From Chlorobiota bacterium (lineage in GTDB: Bacteria; Bacteroidota; Bacteroidia; Bacteroidales; Marinilabiliaceae): DNA of 36,360 nt. The stretch is taken from NCBI GenBank assembly GCA_013153405.1, contig JAADEM010000148.1:1-36360 (forward strand), written 5' to 3'. Of this stretch, positions 24,717-34,221 are shown piece after piece. Positions within the stretch are counted from its first letter, which is position 1. The number at the start of each line of letters is the position of its first letter. Position numbers and translations under genes: made by a program. The notes under the pieces were generated by a model. It was not told where the DNA came from and did not search any database. It saw only the letters and a program-made list of their open reading frames with translations.

Positions 24717-25625
24717 ATGAAGAAAAAAATAGCGTTAGCGCTGGGGAGCGGAGGAGCACGCGGAATTGCGCACATAGGAGTGATACGGGAGCTGGAAGAT
24801 AACGGATTTGAGATAACATCGGTAGCGGGATCGTCAATGGGGGCTTTGATAGGTGGCGTTTATGCCGCAGGAAAGCTCGATGAGTATGAACAGTGGCTCA
24901 CATCACTGAGCAAAATGGACATATTCAACCTTGTTGACTTTACCATAAGTTCAAAAGGGATAATCAAGGTCGATAAGGTTTTGAAGGAGATACAGTCGTT
25001 CATCCCCGACCAGAAGATAGAGGAATTGCCTTTAAGCTTCGTGGCTGTTGCCACCGACCTAGCCCAAAAGGAAGAAGTTGTTATCCGCAACGGATGCCTT
25101 TATGATGCAATTAAAGCTTCCATTTCGATACCAATGCTGATAACTCCCGTTCAGAAGAACGACACTATTTTTGTCGATGGTGGCGTTCTGAACCCTGTTC
25201 CGGTCAACCGGGTGGAACGCAACGGTGATGATATGCTCGTGGCAGTGAATGTAAATGCGTTTATACCTTTCGAACATAAACAGGGAAACGAAGACCGTGA
25301 TGACTGGAGCTGGTTTGAAAAGCTGAACAAGCTCAAGCTGAACGGATTTCAGAAACAGTTTCTTGGCATTGGTAACGGAAACGGAAACGGGAGTAAGAAC
25401 AAAAAAAGTGAGTTCGGGTATTTCAACCTGCTCACAAAAACATCAAGCTTAATGCTCAGGCAGATTATGGATCTGACATTCAAACTTACTCCTCCCGATG
25501 TACTGATAGAGATATCGCGTGACTCAGGAGGAATATTTGATTTTTACAAAGCGAAGGAACTTATCGAGCTTGGCAGGGAAGCAGCACGAAAAGCCATCAG
25601 AGAAGCAGAAGTGGAAGCTGACTGA
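24717..25625 (+). CDS. Patatin-like phospholipase
   Basis: A 302-residue serine lipase of the patatin/RssA type. The oxyanion loop is GSGGARG (10-16), the nucleophile elbow GSSMG has Ser40, and the second catalytic residue is Asp154 in VDGGVLNP. It has no signal peptide, so it should act in the cytoplasm or at the inner membrane face, releasing fatty acids from lipids. A Gly-Asn linker (about 218-226) is coded by a short 6-bp tandem repeat. A 139-bp gap separates it from the LolA-like gene, and an outer-membrane barrel gene follows 51 bases later. Its place inside the transporter cluster suggests it makes or trims the lipid cargo, but this is inference. Confidence 0.93.
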   Translation: MKKKIALALGSGGARGIAHIGVIRELEDNGFEITSVAGSSMGALIGGVYAAGKLDEYEQWLTSLSKMDIFNLVDFTISSKGIIKVDKVLKEIQSFIPDQKIEELPLSFVAVATDLAQKEEVVIRNGCLYDAIKASISIPMLITPVQKNDTIFVDGGVLNPVPVNRVERNGDDMLVAVNVNAFIPFEHKQGNEDRDDWSWFEKLNKLKLNGFQKQFLGIGNGNGNGSKNKKSEFGYFNLLTKTSSLMLRQIMDLTFKLTPPDVLIEISRDSGGIFDFYKAKELIELGREAARKAIREAEVEAD

Positions 25626-25676
25626 TCACTGCCGGCTTTGTGATTGACCGAACCATTAACCTAAAAACCGGATACG

Positions 25677-27062
25677 ATGAAAACTACGTCAATATCATTG
25701 TTATCCTCATTTTTCCTCTTTCTGGCAACAGCTTTTATTTCGGCACAAGAGGAAGAGACAAAAATAAAATTCTCAGGTGAATTGAAAACTGATCAACGTT
25801 TTCTGTACCAAAGTCCTAACAGCTGGGCCTGGAATGAGAACCGGCTCACCTTCCGGCTTAGCAAAAAATTCAGGAACGACAAAGGAAAATTTCACACTGA
25901 GGTTTGGCTGCGCAACATCGGCCTGCCCGAAATCACTACCTCATCCGACCTGTACAACAAAGGAATTGTTGACCCGTACAACCTGGAGATAAGAGAAGCT
26001 TACGTACAACTGTACGGATTCCTGAGCAAAAACCTCGACATTAAGATAGGCCGTCAGCGCATTGCGTGGGGAACTGCAGATCTGATCAACCCAACCGACA
26101 ACCTCAACCCTTACGACCTTGAGGATGTGCTTGATTTCGGCCGGCACCGGGGCTCTGATGCGATTAGCTTCGACTATTACTTTACTCCCTCATTTTCGTT
26201 ACATGGAACATACATACCAATTTTTCAACCCGCTAATATGCCTGTTGGTGTTTTTGCCGATGCCCTGAGTCCCGAAATAGTTCTGCCTCCTCCCTATCAT
26301 CTTGAAAATTTAAACGACAATATTGATATGCCCAAGTACACTCTGGGTGAAAGCAGTACGGCAGGCATCAAGCTGAAAGGGTTTGCTGCGGGGATAGACT
26401 TATCACTGAGCTATGTATGGGGACGTGACGGTTTTCCTACACCTTCGTACAACACTATCTCGCCGGGCGATAACCCGGGTGGTCTCAATCTCGATATTCA
26501 ATCCACATATTTCAGACAAAGCATCTTCGGTTTTGATATGGCAACAAGCATTGCGGGTGTGGGACTATGGGCTGAAGCTGCCGGATTTCTGCCCGAAAAA
26601 GAGCAGGTGATGACAACTGATATGACACCTATGTTTCCCGGTTCACCTGTACCGGTTACCCGGGACTCTATTGTTCTGAAAAAGGAGATGTTTTTCAAAT
26701 ATGTAATTGGTGCTGATTACAACTTTGCAAACGGTATGTACCTCAATGTACAGTTCCTGCACGGATTTGTAAACGAAAGAGGAAGAGAGAACCTGAACGA
26801 TTACTTTTTTATTCAGTACGAAAAGAGATTCTTTGACGACCGGCTTAAAACAGAGCCGCTACAGGGTGCCTTCATCGTATCCGACTGGAACAACGTAAAA
26901 GACAATTACGCATTAATTTACAGCCCGGAGATAAGCTTTATGGCAACCGATAATGCTGAAATAACAATATCTTCAGCCATCTTTGCAGGAAAAGGCAATA
27001 ACCCGTTTGCGAAATTTGCCGACTACGATATGTTTTTATTTGGGTTCAAATACAGTTTTTAG
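25677..27062 (+). CDS. Outer-membrane beta-barrel protein, DUF1302-like
   Basis: A 461-residue protein with signal MKTTSISLLSSFFLFLATAF...SAQ and a C-terminal aromatic ending FGFKYSF, typical of outer-membrane barrels. The body alternates amphipathic strands. The segment KIGRQRIAWGTADLINPTDN with NPYDLEDVL is like DUF1302 proteins (VWGEAD... INPQD). In Proteobacteria DUF1302 and DUF1329 genes stand beside MMPL transporters, the same partnership as here. It is probably the outer-membrane end of the route formed with the RND and LolA-like proteins. Whether it is an open pore or a lipid-insertion barrel cannot be said. Family-level call moderate, barrel call firm. Confidence 0.82.
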   Translation: MKTTSISLLSSFFLFLATAFISAQEEETKIKFSGELKTDQRFLYQSPNSWAWNENRLTFRLSKKFRNDKGKFHTEVWLRNIGLPEITTSSDLYNKGIVDPYNLEIREAYVQLYGFLSKNLDIKIGRQRIAWGTADLINPTDNLNPYDLEDVLDFGRHRGSDAISFDYYFTPSFSLHGTYIPIFQPANMPVGVFADALSPEIVLPPPYHLENLNDNIDMPKYTLGESSTAGIKLKGFAAGIDLSLSYVWGRDGFPTPSYNTISPGDNPGGLNLDIQSTYFRQSIFGFDMATSIAGVGLWAEAAGFLPEKEQVMTTDMTPMFPGSPVPVTRDSIVLKKEMFFKYVIGADYNFANGMYLNVQFLHGFVNERGRENLNDYFFIQYEKRFFDDRLKTEPLQGAFIVSDWNNVKDNYALIYSPEISFMATDNAEITISSAIFAGKGNNPFAKFADYDMFLFGFKYSF

Positions 27063-27109
27063 TAACATTGCCTGAACGCACAACAAAAATCTAAAATTAC
27101 TCACCGGAA

Positions 27110-27469
27110 ATGAATATTGAGGAATTCAGAGAATACTGTATTAACAAGCCGGAAGTAACCGAAGAGTTCCCTTTCGATGAGACCACACTGGTCTTTAAAG
27201 TTGCAGGCAAGATGTTTGCCCTTACCGCCCTCAAAGGTGACCTCACTATAAATCTGAAATGCGAACCTGAGAAGGCAATTGAGCTGAGGGAAAAGTATAA
27301 TTGTGTTGTGCCCGGATATCATATGAATAAGAAACACTGGAACACAGTGATGGTTGACGGCTCCGTTCCCGATGAACTTCTCAGGGAATGGATAGACCGT
27401 TCATACTTACTGATAGTTTCCGGTCTGCCCAATAAGCTAAGGAACTCTCTCAAAAAAAATAAAACATGA
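27110..27469 (+). CDS. MmcQ/YjbR family protein
   Basis: A 119-residue protein with the family pattern: FREYCINKPEVTEEFPFDE, VFKVAGKMFALTAL, LTINLKCEPEKAIELRE and GYHMNKKHWNTVMVDG, ending in an LPNKLRNSL stretch. The fold is CyaY/frataxin-like with a double-wing DNA-binding proposal, but the function of the family is not settled. No signal peptide. It sits 47 bases after the barrel gene on the same strand; a functional link to the lipid-transport cluster is not evident and it may be a passenger of read-through. Confidence 0.9.
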   Translation: MNIEEFREYCINKPEVTEEFPFDETTLVFKVAGKMFALTALKGDLTINLKCEPEKAIELREKYNCVVPGYHMNKKHWNTVMVDGSVPDELLREWIDRSYLLIVSGLPNKLRNSLKKNKT

Positions 27470-27560
27470 AACACCAAACGCTAAATCAAGAAATTTCCCG
27501 TTAACAATAAAGAATACATTTAAAATAGTCAAATATTTTTAAACCCTGACCAACATCAGC

Positions 27561-28142
27561 ATGAAACGACTTATCAGATATTTTCTCCAGGGATTACTGT
27601 ATATCGCCCCGGTTGCAGTTACCATTTATGTTTTCGTTGTAACATTTATCTGGCTCGACGGATTATTACGCAATCTCGAAATATTCAACCGTGAACCATT
27701 TTCCAGATTCAGTTTCCCCGGGATGGGATTCCTTGCCATTGTAATGTTCATTACCCTTGCAGGATTCACCGGGCAACGACTCATTACCACTCCCATTGCT
27801 TCTTTCTTCTCAAGAATACTTGAGAAAGCACCTTTGATTAAAATCATATACTCCTCGGTTAAAGATTTACTTTCCGCATTCGTGGGTAAAGAGCGGAAAT
27901 TCGACAAACCTGTAATAGTTTCTTTAGATAATGACGGTATTTTAAACCGGCTTGGGTTTATAACTTCGGATGACCTGACCGACCTGGGAATAAAAGAAAA
28001 AGTTGCCGTTTATCTCCCAAGTTCATATGGTGTTCTGGGTGAACTTTATATAGTTCCGGCAAATAAGGTGAAAAAACTAAACGTTAATTCCGCCGACGTA
28101 ATGAAATTTATTGTCTCAGGAGGAGTAACAAAAATCAAATAG
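27561..28142 (+). CDS. DUF502 family membrane protein
   Basis: A 193-residue protein with two membrane helices: about 8-31 (LLYIAPVAVTIYVFVVTFIWL) and about 53-72 (FPGMGFLAIVMFITLAGFTG). The family motif region PLIKIIYSSVKDLLSAF (about 91-107) and the soluble part VAVYLPSSYGVLGELYIVP (about 149-167) match DUF502. Such proteins are widespread in Bacteroidota, cyanobacteria and plants (LIKE-COV), with a proposed link to membrane trafficking in plants; no bacterial role is established. It has a 91-base upstream gap, so it may have its own promoter, though I find no clear TAnnTTTG. Confidence 0.9.
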   Translation: MKRLIRYFLQGLLYIAPVAVTIYVFVVTFIWLDGLLRNLEIFNREPFSRFSFPGMGFLAIVMFITLAGFTGQRLITTPIASFFSRILEKAPLIKIIYSSVKDLLSAFVGKERKFDKPVIVSLDNDGILNRLGFITSDDLTDLGIKEKVAVYLPSSYGVLGELYIVPANKVKKLNVNSADVMKFIVSGGVTKIK

Positions 28143-28168
28143 ACACAACAAGTTAATACATTTTTGTG

Positions 28169-28176
28169 TAGCTTTG
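28169..28176 (+). promoter_or_regulatory. -7 promoter element for the DUF5916 gene
   Basis: TAGCTTTG, a perfect TAnnTTTG, 28 bases before the start codon. I do not see a good TTTG at the -33 distance, so only this half of the promoter is supported. Confidence 0.4.
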
Positions 28177-28204
28177 ACTTCTGGACTTAACACAAGAAGG
28201 TTAC

Positions 28205-30346
28205 ATGAAAAAAGTATTCCTGATAATATTTCTTTCTCCATATATTTTCATTCAGGCTCAGCACAGTAAGCCGGATACTATTACCGCATATTTTACAACC
28301 GAAAAAATAACACTTGACGGACGTCTTACAGAACAGTGCTGGCAGAAAGCTCCACGTATACACAACTTTACTCAACGCGAACTTAACGAAGGAGAGCCGG
28401 CTACCGAAAAAACCGAAATAGCCATTGTTTACACCACCAATGTAATGTACATAGGATTCTGGGGATACGACAGCAATCCTGAAAAAATAATAGCACAGAA
28501 TATGCAGCGGGACTTCAAATGGAGCACCGACGACAATTTTGAAATAATACTCAGCACTTTCAACGATAACAGGAATGGTTATCTTTTTGTGGTAAACCCA
28601 AACGGTGCCAGAGCCGACGTTCTGATATCGAATGAAGGAATGGGTTTCAACAAAAGCTGGAACGGAGTCTGGGATGTGGCAACAACCGTCACTGACAAAG
28701 GATGGTTTGCCGAAATAATGATCCCGTTCTCAACTCTGAAGTTCAAAAAGAAAAACGACCTGACCTGGGGAATTAATTTTGAAAGAAATATACGCCGCAA
28801 AAATGAACAGGTAATGTGGCAGGGCTGGTACCGTATTTATGAAATTGAAAAAATATCACAGGCGGGAACTCTCACCGGATTACACAACATTAAAGCAAAA
28901 AATAAGGTTGAACTAAAACCATACATTTCAGGCGGTGTTGAAAAACTTTCAGGTGAAAATCCGGATGGTCGCTTTAAGATGGGTGGTGATGCCAATTTTG
29001 ACATTACTCCCACTCTTAAACTCAACCTTACTTTCAACACCGATTTTGCACAGGTAGAGTCCGACAGGGCAAGAATTAATCTGACCAGATTCTCTCTTTA
29101 TTATCCCGAAAAACGACAATTCTTTCTTGAAGCAAAAGATCTGTTTGAAATGTCAATCGGACATCGGAATCAGATATTTTATTCACGTACAATCGGAATA
29201 CAGGATGGTGAAGAGATTCCCATAATTGCCGGCTCCAGGGTTTTCGGCAAGCAGAACAGAACATCGATTGGTGTAATGTCGATTCAGACAGCTGCTAAAG
29301 ATTCTGTCCTGACTACAAACTATTCGGTGGCAAGATTCAGGCAGGATATAGGAAGGCAATCGAACATCGGAGCTATCATTACTTCGAAGATACTGAACGG
29401 ACGCCGAAATATTGTGTATGGTACAGACTTCACTTATTCCACTTCAAAAATCTTCAATGATAAAAACCTGATAGTATACGGAGCTTTCTCTCAGTCGTTC
29501 ACCAGCGATTCTGTAAACAATCACAACTCTGCATACTCCGTTTACCTCTCATATCCTAACGACATTGTTGAGTTTGGTGCCGCAATTACAGGAAATCAGA
29601 TGAACTACAATCCTGAGATGGGATTTATCCGAAGGCACAACAACCGGATGTATTATGCAGAGCTGAAGTTCAGGCCGAGGCCTAAGTTCCTGCCATTTTT
29701 TCGTAATGTGGTTTTCAAGCCGTTCGATGTTAATTATTACGTAAATGACCAGACCAACACTCTGGAGAGTGTGTTTTATGAATTCCGTCCGTTCGGCTTC
29801 ACTACCAAAAGTGGTGAAGTTGCCGAGATAAACTACCAGTGGAGCTACGACAGACTAGATGAGCCATTCGTGTTGCTCGACTCTGTTGTCATACCCGAAG
29901 GTATTTACAAGGATTCCCGCGGAGAGATTCAGTTCGAAACCTTCAGGGGCAGACGACTGTCGGGAGAAGTATTCGTGAACTGGGGATCGTTTTACACCGG
30001 AAAGCGAACACGTTTCGGACTGGCCGGAAATATGAACCTTAACAAGCACTGGAACCTGTCGCTTGAATGGGACAAGAACTTCCTGAACTTCGGAGAGTCG
30101 AAACTGGTTACCGATGAAATTGGAGGAAGAGTATTATACGCGTACAATCCCAAGCTAAATGCAAGCATATTCGGGCAGTACAACAATGAAGACGAAGAGA
30201 TACTGCTTAATTTCCGAACAAACTGGATACCTAAAATTGGTAGCGATTTTTACTTTGTAGTAAATCAGCTCATCGACACTTCCGACGGACTTAAACTTGC
30301 CGAAACTACTATTCTTGCAAAACTCATATGGAGATTTGTATTGTAA
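28205..30346 (+). CDS. CBM9-like and DUF5916 outer-membrane protein
   Basis: A 713-residue secreted protein with signal MKKVFLIIFLSPYIFIQAQ. Residues about 35-215 form a family-9 carbohydrate-binding-like domain (KITLDGRLTEQCWQKAP; YIGFWGYDSNPEKI; FNDNRNGYLFVVNPNGA; WFAEIMIPFSTLKFK). The rest is DUF5916: KRQFFLEAKDLFEM followed by repeated amphipathic strands to the C-terminus (KLIWRFVL), which look like an outer-membrane barrel of 16 or so strands. The pairing of a periplasmic or surface CBM9-like domain with a barrel is common in Bacteroidota; the substrate is not known. It is transcribed alone or at the end of the + strand row, convergent with hisB across 220 bases. Confidence 0.88.
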   Translation: MKKVFLIIFLSPYIFIQAQHSKPDTITAYFTTEKITLDGRLTEQCWQKAPRIHNFTQRELNEGEPATEKTEIAIVYTTNVMYIGFWGYDSNPEKIIAQNMQRDFKWSTDDNFEIILSTFNDNRNGYLFVVNPNGARADVLISNEGMGFNKSWNGVWDVATTVTDKGWFAEIMIPFSTLKFKKKNDLTWGINFERNIRRKNEQVMWQGWYRIYEIEKISQAGTLTGLHNIKAKNKVELKPYISGGVEKLSGENPDGRFKMGGDANFDITPTLKLNLTFNTDFAQVESDRARINLTRFSLYYPEKRQFFLEAKDLFEMSIGHRNQIFYSRTIGIQDGEEIPIIAGSRVFGKQNRTSIGVMSIQTAAKDSVLTTNYSVARFRQDIGRQSNIGAIITSKILNGRRNIVYGTDFTYSTSKIFNDKNLIVYGAFSQSFTSDSVNNHNSAYSVYLSYPNDIVEFGAAITGNQMNYNPEMGFIRRHNNRMYYAELKFRPRPKFLPFFRNVVFKPFDVNYYVNDQTNTLESVFYEFRPFGFTTKSGEVAEINYQWSYDRLDEPFVLLDSVVIPEGIYKDSRGEIQFETFRGRRLSGEVFVNWGSFYTGKRTRFGLAGNMNLNKHWNLSLEWDKNFLNFGESKLVTDEIGGRVLYAYNPKLNASIFGQYNNEDEEILLNFRTNWIPKIGSDFYFVVNQLIDTSDGLKLAETTILAKLIWRFVL

Positions 30347-30566
30347 CAATACCTCACCCGCTTAAACCAAACAAACACATTACCTGACAACACACACATC
30401 TCGCTTAACATACATTTTGTCCTTTACAGCAATATTTTCACACCAAACCTGACATATATTCTTCAACCACATATTTTCCTGAATTGAGCAGTTATCCGAA
30501 AACAAACTAAATGAACCTTAATACATTTATGAAAATTGCTTCTACATAGAAAAAACATCTGTATTC

Positions 30567-31703
30567 TTACAACACCCCTTTGGTACTCGGTAGTTTTGTA
30601 TCGAACGGATCTTTGCGAACGGCAGCTTTTATTGCTCTGGCAAATGCCTTGAAGATACCCTCTATTTTGTGGTGCTCATTCTGTCCTTCGGCTTTTATGT
30701 TTAGATTGCAGCCGGCTGCATCAGAAAAGCTTTTAAAAAAATGCAGGAACATTTCGGTTGGCATATCTCCTATCTTCTCACGTTTAAATTCGGCATCCCA
30801 TACCAGCCACGGCCTTCCGCCAAAATCGATAAGCACCTGTGCCGAACAATCATCCATAGGCAGGGCAAAACCGTATCGTTCAATACCTCGCTTGTCGCCC
30901 AGTGCTTTTTTCACTGCTTCACCAAGAGCAAGGGCTGTATCTTCAATTGTATGATGCTCATCAACTTCAAGGTCACCACGAACTTTTATTTTCAGGTCAC
31001 AACCCGAATGGCGTCCTATCTGATCGAGCATATGGTCGAAAAAGCCAAGACCCGTCGAGATCTCAGTACGGCCATCTCCATCTAAGTCGATAAAAACCTC
31101 TATGTCGGTTTCCGATGTTTTTCGTACAACCGATGCAGTACGCTCGGTTTTCAGAAGGAATTCAGACACTTTATTCCAGTCCGGTGTTATCAGCACACAC
31201 GCATCACCAAGGTCTTCTTTTTCAACTTCCATCCTTCCCTGCTCTTCATCTTTCAGCAAAATGGCTTTACAACCCAGGTTTTCCGCCAGCATAACATCGG
31301 TGATACGGTCACCTATCACAAACGAGTTTCCAAGATCGTATTCATCGCTGAAATACTCCTGCAACATACCTGTACGCGGCTTTCGGTTGGGTGAATTCTC
31401 CTCAGGAAGTGAAGGATCGATATGAATTTTACTGAAAAGTATCCCTTCATTCTCAAATGCCTTCAGCATTTTGTTGTGTGCAGGATGGAAAGTCTCTTCA
31501 GGGAAAGAAGCCGTGCCGAGCCCGTCCTGATTGGATACCATCACAAGCTCAAAATCGAGGTAATCAACAATCTTACTCAGATTACGGAAGACTCCCGGGT
31601 AAAACTCCAGTTTCTCAAGCGAATCGACCTGATAATCCTCAGGCGGCTCAACTATCAGTGTTCCGTCCCTGTCGATGAATAGTATCTTTTTCTTTTCTTT
31701 CAT
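30567..31703 (-). CDS. hisB: Bifunctional histidinol-phosphatase / imidazoleglycerol-phosphate dehydratase
   Basis: A 378-residue fusion. The N-terminal HAD phosphatase (about 1-170) begins [10 protein letters not shown] with D11 and D13 and has zinc-site cysteine and histidine candidates near residues 75-110. It removes phosphate from histidinol phosphate. The C-terminal dehydratase (about 185-378) carries the metal-binding [14 protein letters not shown] and [14 protein letters not shown], then [19 protein letters not shown]. Both steps belong to histidine synthesis. Its ATG overlaps the hisC TGA by four bases (31700-31703), so translation is coupled. It is the last his gene here; hisH, hisA, hisF and hisI do not follow. 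Confidence 0.97.
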   Translation of the reverse strand: MKEKKKILFIDRDGTLIVEPPEDYQVDSLEKLEFYPGVFRNLSKIVDYLDFELVMVSNQDGLGTASFPEETFHPAHNKMLKAFENEGILFSKIHIDPSLPEENSPNRKPRTGMLQEYFSDEYDLGNSFVIGDRITDVMLAENLGCKAILLKDEEQGRMEVEKEDLGDACVLITPDWNKVSEFLLKTERTASVVRKTSETDIEVFIDLDGDGRTEISTGLGFFDHMLDQIGRHSGCDLKIKVRGDLEVDEHHTIEDTALALGEAVKKALGDKRGIERYGFALPMDDCSAQVLIDFGGRPWLVWDAEFKREKIGDMPTEMFLHFFKSFSDAAGCNLNIKAEGQNEHHKIEGIFKAFARAIKAAVRKDPFDTKLPSTKGVL

Positions 31704-32779
31704 TTTTCAGTAATCTTTTTCAGTTCTTCAATCAGTTTATCATTCTCCTCTTGAGTCCCTACTGTAATGCGCAAACATCCTTCACACATTGCCACTTTGG
31801 AACGGTCGCGGATTATAATGCCTTGCTCAACAAGTCGGTTATAAATTTTTTCCGGTTCATCAACCGTAATCAGAATAAAGTTGGCATCCGAAGGGTATAT
31901 ATTTTTAACAAGCGGATTCTTTTTCAGTTCTCGAACCAGACGCTCCCTTTCTGCCAGAATCTGCTCAACCCACTTCTGTTTCTCCTTTTCATTTTCAAGC
32001 AGCTCAAGTGCCTTTTCCTGGGTAAGGATATTAATGTTGTAAGGATATTTAATTTTACTCAGTACAGCAATTATCTCCTCCGATGCAAATGCCATTCCCA
32101 GACGGATAGCTGCCACTCCCCACGCTTTCGAGAATGTTTGCAGAACAACAAGATTAGGATACTCCTCAAGCTTAGAGAGAAGTGTTTTCTCCGGAGCAAA
32201 ATCAATATAGGCCTCATCAACAACCACGATACCGCCAAATCCTTGCAAAATCGCTTCCATATCTTCGTAGCTGAAACTGTTTGCAGTAGGATTGTTGGGT
32301 GAACATATGAAAATCATCTTTGTGTTTCCGTCGGCAGCACTCAACAAGGCCTCAACATCGAGACTGAAATCGGGTTTAAGCAATACTTTCTTCACCTCAA
32401 CATCGTTAATGTCGGCAGCTACCTGATACATTCCGTAAGTTGGGTCAATAGACACAACATTGTCTTTCCCCGGAACGCTAAAAGCCCTGAAAAGCAAATC
32501 AATGGCTTCATCACTGCCATTGCCCAGAAATATATTATCCGGCTTTACTCCTTTCAGTGCTGCAATCTTTTCCTTCAGCTTTTTCTGGTACGGATCGGGG
32601 TAACGGTTGTATGGAGCATTAAACGGATTCTCGTTAGCATCAAAAAAAACCGCATCTGCACCACTGAATTCATCCCTGGCCGAAGAGTATGGCTTAAGGG
32701 ATGCAATGTTTGGGCGAAGTAATTGTTTTAGTCCTCGCCAACGTGAAGATCCATCACTTTTTTTTACTAAATATTTCAT
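31700..32779 (-). CDS. hisC: Histidinol-phosphate aminotransferase
   Basis: A PLP-dependent class I/II aminotransferase that converts imidazole acetol phosphate and glutamate to histidinol phosphate. Motifs are FDANENPF (46-53), [20 protein letters not shown] (159-167), DEAYIDFA and the PLP lysine K218 in TFSKAWG. The protein has 359 residues, with about 15 extra N-terminal residues ([16 protein letters not shown]) before the usual beginning LKQLLRPNI; no better start codon is visible. It follows hisD after 53 bases and overlaps hisB by four bases. Confidence 0.97.
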   Translation of the reverse strand: MKYLVKKSDGSSRWRGLKQLLRPNIASLKPYSSARDEFSGADAVFFDANENPFNAPYNRYPDPYQKKLKEKIAALKGVKPDNIFLGNGSDEAIDLLFRAFSVPGKDNVVSIDPTYGMYQVAADINDVEVKKVLLKPDFSLDVEALLSAADGNTKMIFICSPNNPTANSFSYEDMEAILQGFGGIVVVDEAYIDFAPEKTLLSKLEEYPNLVVLQTFSKAWGVAAIRLGMAFASEEIIAVLSKIKYPYNINILTQEKALELLENEKEKQKWVEQILAERERLVRELKKNPLVKNIYPSDANFILITVDEPEKIYNRLVEQGIIIRDRSKVAMCEGCLRITVGTQEENDKLIEELKKITEK

Positions 32780-32832
32780 CTTAGCATGTAGTGTTTTAAA
32801 TTATAGACACACTGCCGTATGTCCTTGCATGT

Positions 32833-34107
32833 TTATTTCAACCTAACCGTAACTGCATTTTTATGCGCATTAAGATGTTCTGCTGCCGCCATTGTTTCTA
32901 TAACTCCGCCAATCTGCCGAAGTCCCTCTTTTGTTATCTTCTGATATGTTATCTTTTTCACAAAACTGTCGAGATTAACCCCGCTGTATGCCGTAGCATA
33001 ACCATTAGTAGGCAAAGTGTGATTTGTACCTGAAGCATAATCCCCTGCACTTTCGGGAGTGTAATTACCAAGGAATACAGAACCTGCATTGACAATCTGT
33101 TCTGCAACCTCCTCATCATTATTCATCGAAATAATCAGGTGCTCGGGAGCATACAGGTTTGTCAGCTCCGTCATCTCTTCAACACTTTCAAGCAGTATAA
33201 GGCGGCTGTTATCGAGTGCTTTGGCAGCTATCTCTTTACGCGGGAGTGATTCAAGCTGAAGCTGAACTTCGTTTTTCACCTTTTCAATAAGCTGTTCCGA
33301 ATTGGTTACCAATATTACCTGGCTGTCGGGGCCGTGTTCTGCCTGCGACAGCAGGTCGGCAGCGACAAACTCAGGAACGGCACTGTCATCAGCCATTACA
33401 AGTACTTCTGATGGTCCGGCAGGCATATCAATGGCAACATCTTTTAAGCTCACAAGCTGCTTGGCGGCAGTTACAAACTGATTACCGGGGCCGAAAATCT
33501 TGTATACTTTCGGAACCGATTCAGTTCCGTAAGCCATAGCGCCTATTGCCTGTATTCCTCCGGCCTTGTATATTCCCGTAACACCTACCAGATCAGCAGT
33601 GTAAAGAATAGCCGGATTTATACTGCCGTCAGCTGCGGGAGGAGTGCAAAGTATTATTTCAGGGCATCCGGCAATTTTTGCAGGCACGGCGAGCATCAGC
33701 ACTGTGGAAAACAGAGGTGCACTTCCACCCGGAATATAAAGCCCCACCTTTTCAACAGGCACACTTTTCTGGCGGCAAACGACACCGGGCATCGTTTCCA
33801 GCACCCTCTCATTCTCCTTCTGAATGGAGTGGAATTTCTCAATATTCTGTTTTGCTTTAAGTATTGCCTGCTTCAGCTCTTCGGGAACAGCAGCCGCGGC
33901 GTCTTCAATCTCCTGCCTCGAAACCTTCAGCTCTTCAACCTCAATTCCGTCAAACATTTTAGTAAAACGCTTAACTGCACGATCGCCGTTTTTCTTAATA
34001 TCATCGAGTACCGTTTTGGCTGTATCGAAAAGCTCGGTAACATCATTTTCAGGCCGTTTCAGCAATTCCGGCCATTCATCTTTTGAAGGATATTTTATTG
34101 TATTCAT
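32833..34107 (-). CDS. hisD: Histidinol dehydrogenase
   Basis: Catalyses the last two oxidations, L-histidinol to L-histidine, with NAD+ and a zinc ion. Ligands and catalytic residues are visible: Q255 and H258 in LLSQAEHG, the base pair E322/H323 in YAPEHL, D356 in SAGDYASG and H411 near the C-terminus. GPGNQFV and DMPAGPSEV are further signatures. Length 424 is standard. It is second in the operon, 114 bases after hisG. That gap contains an 8-bp tandem repeat array (34117-34151) directly before the start codon. Confidence 0.98.
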   Translation of the reverse strand: MNTIKYPSKDEWPELLKRPENDVTELFDTAKTVLDDIKKNGDRAVKRFTKMFDGIEVEELKVSRQEIEDAAAAVPEELKQAILKAKQNIEKFHSIQKENERVLETMPGVVCRQKSVPVEKVGLYIPGGSAPLFSTVLMLAVPAKIAGCPEIILCTPPAADGSINPAILYTADLVGVTGIYKAGGIQAIGAMAYGTESVPKVYKIFGPGNQFVTAAKQLVSLKDVAIDMPAGPSEVLVMADDSAVPEFVAADLLSQAEHGPDSQVILVTNSEQLIEKVKNEVQLQLESLPRKEIAAKALDNSRLILLESVEEMTELTNLYAPEHLIISMNNDEEVAEQIVNAGSVFLGNYTPESAGDYASGTNHTLPTNGYATAYSGVNLDSFVKKITYQKITKEGLRQIGGVIETMAAAEHLNAHKNAVTVRLK

Positions 34108-34116
34108 AACTTATTT

Positions 34117-34151
34117 TTGAGGAATTGAGGAACTGAGGAATCGAGTAACTG
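34117..34151. repeat. 8-bp tandem repeat before hisD
   Basis: Units TTGAGGAA, TTGAGGAA, CTGAGGAA, TCGAGTAA, CTG run head to tail between hisG and hisD, 10 bases upstream of the hisD ATG. On the coding strand the array is CT-rich. It resembles the array in the hutU leader at 5133-5165. Confidence 0.65.
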
Positions 34152-34221
34152 TTTATCGCAATCCCTCTTTAGGTTTTGATATTTTTTATCTATGGGATTC
34201 ACTCACGATTATATTTTAACC

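Noticed and set aside
30347..30566. Terminator or RNA gene between DUF5916 and hisB
   Set aside because: No stable stem with a T-run on either strand was visible; the 220 bases hold nothing I can support.
31751..32302. 183-codon + strand frame inside hisC
   Set aside because: Antisense shadow of hisC, with no domain or promoter.
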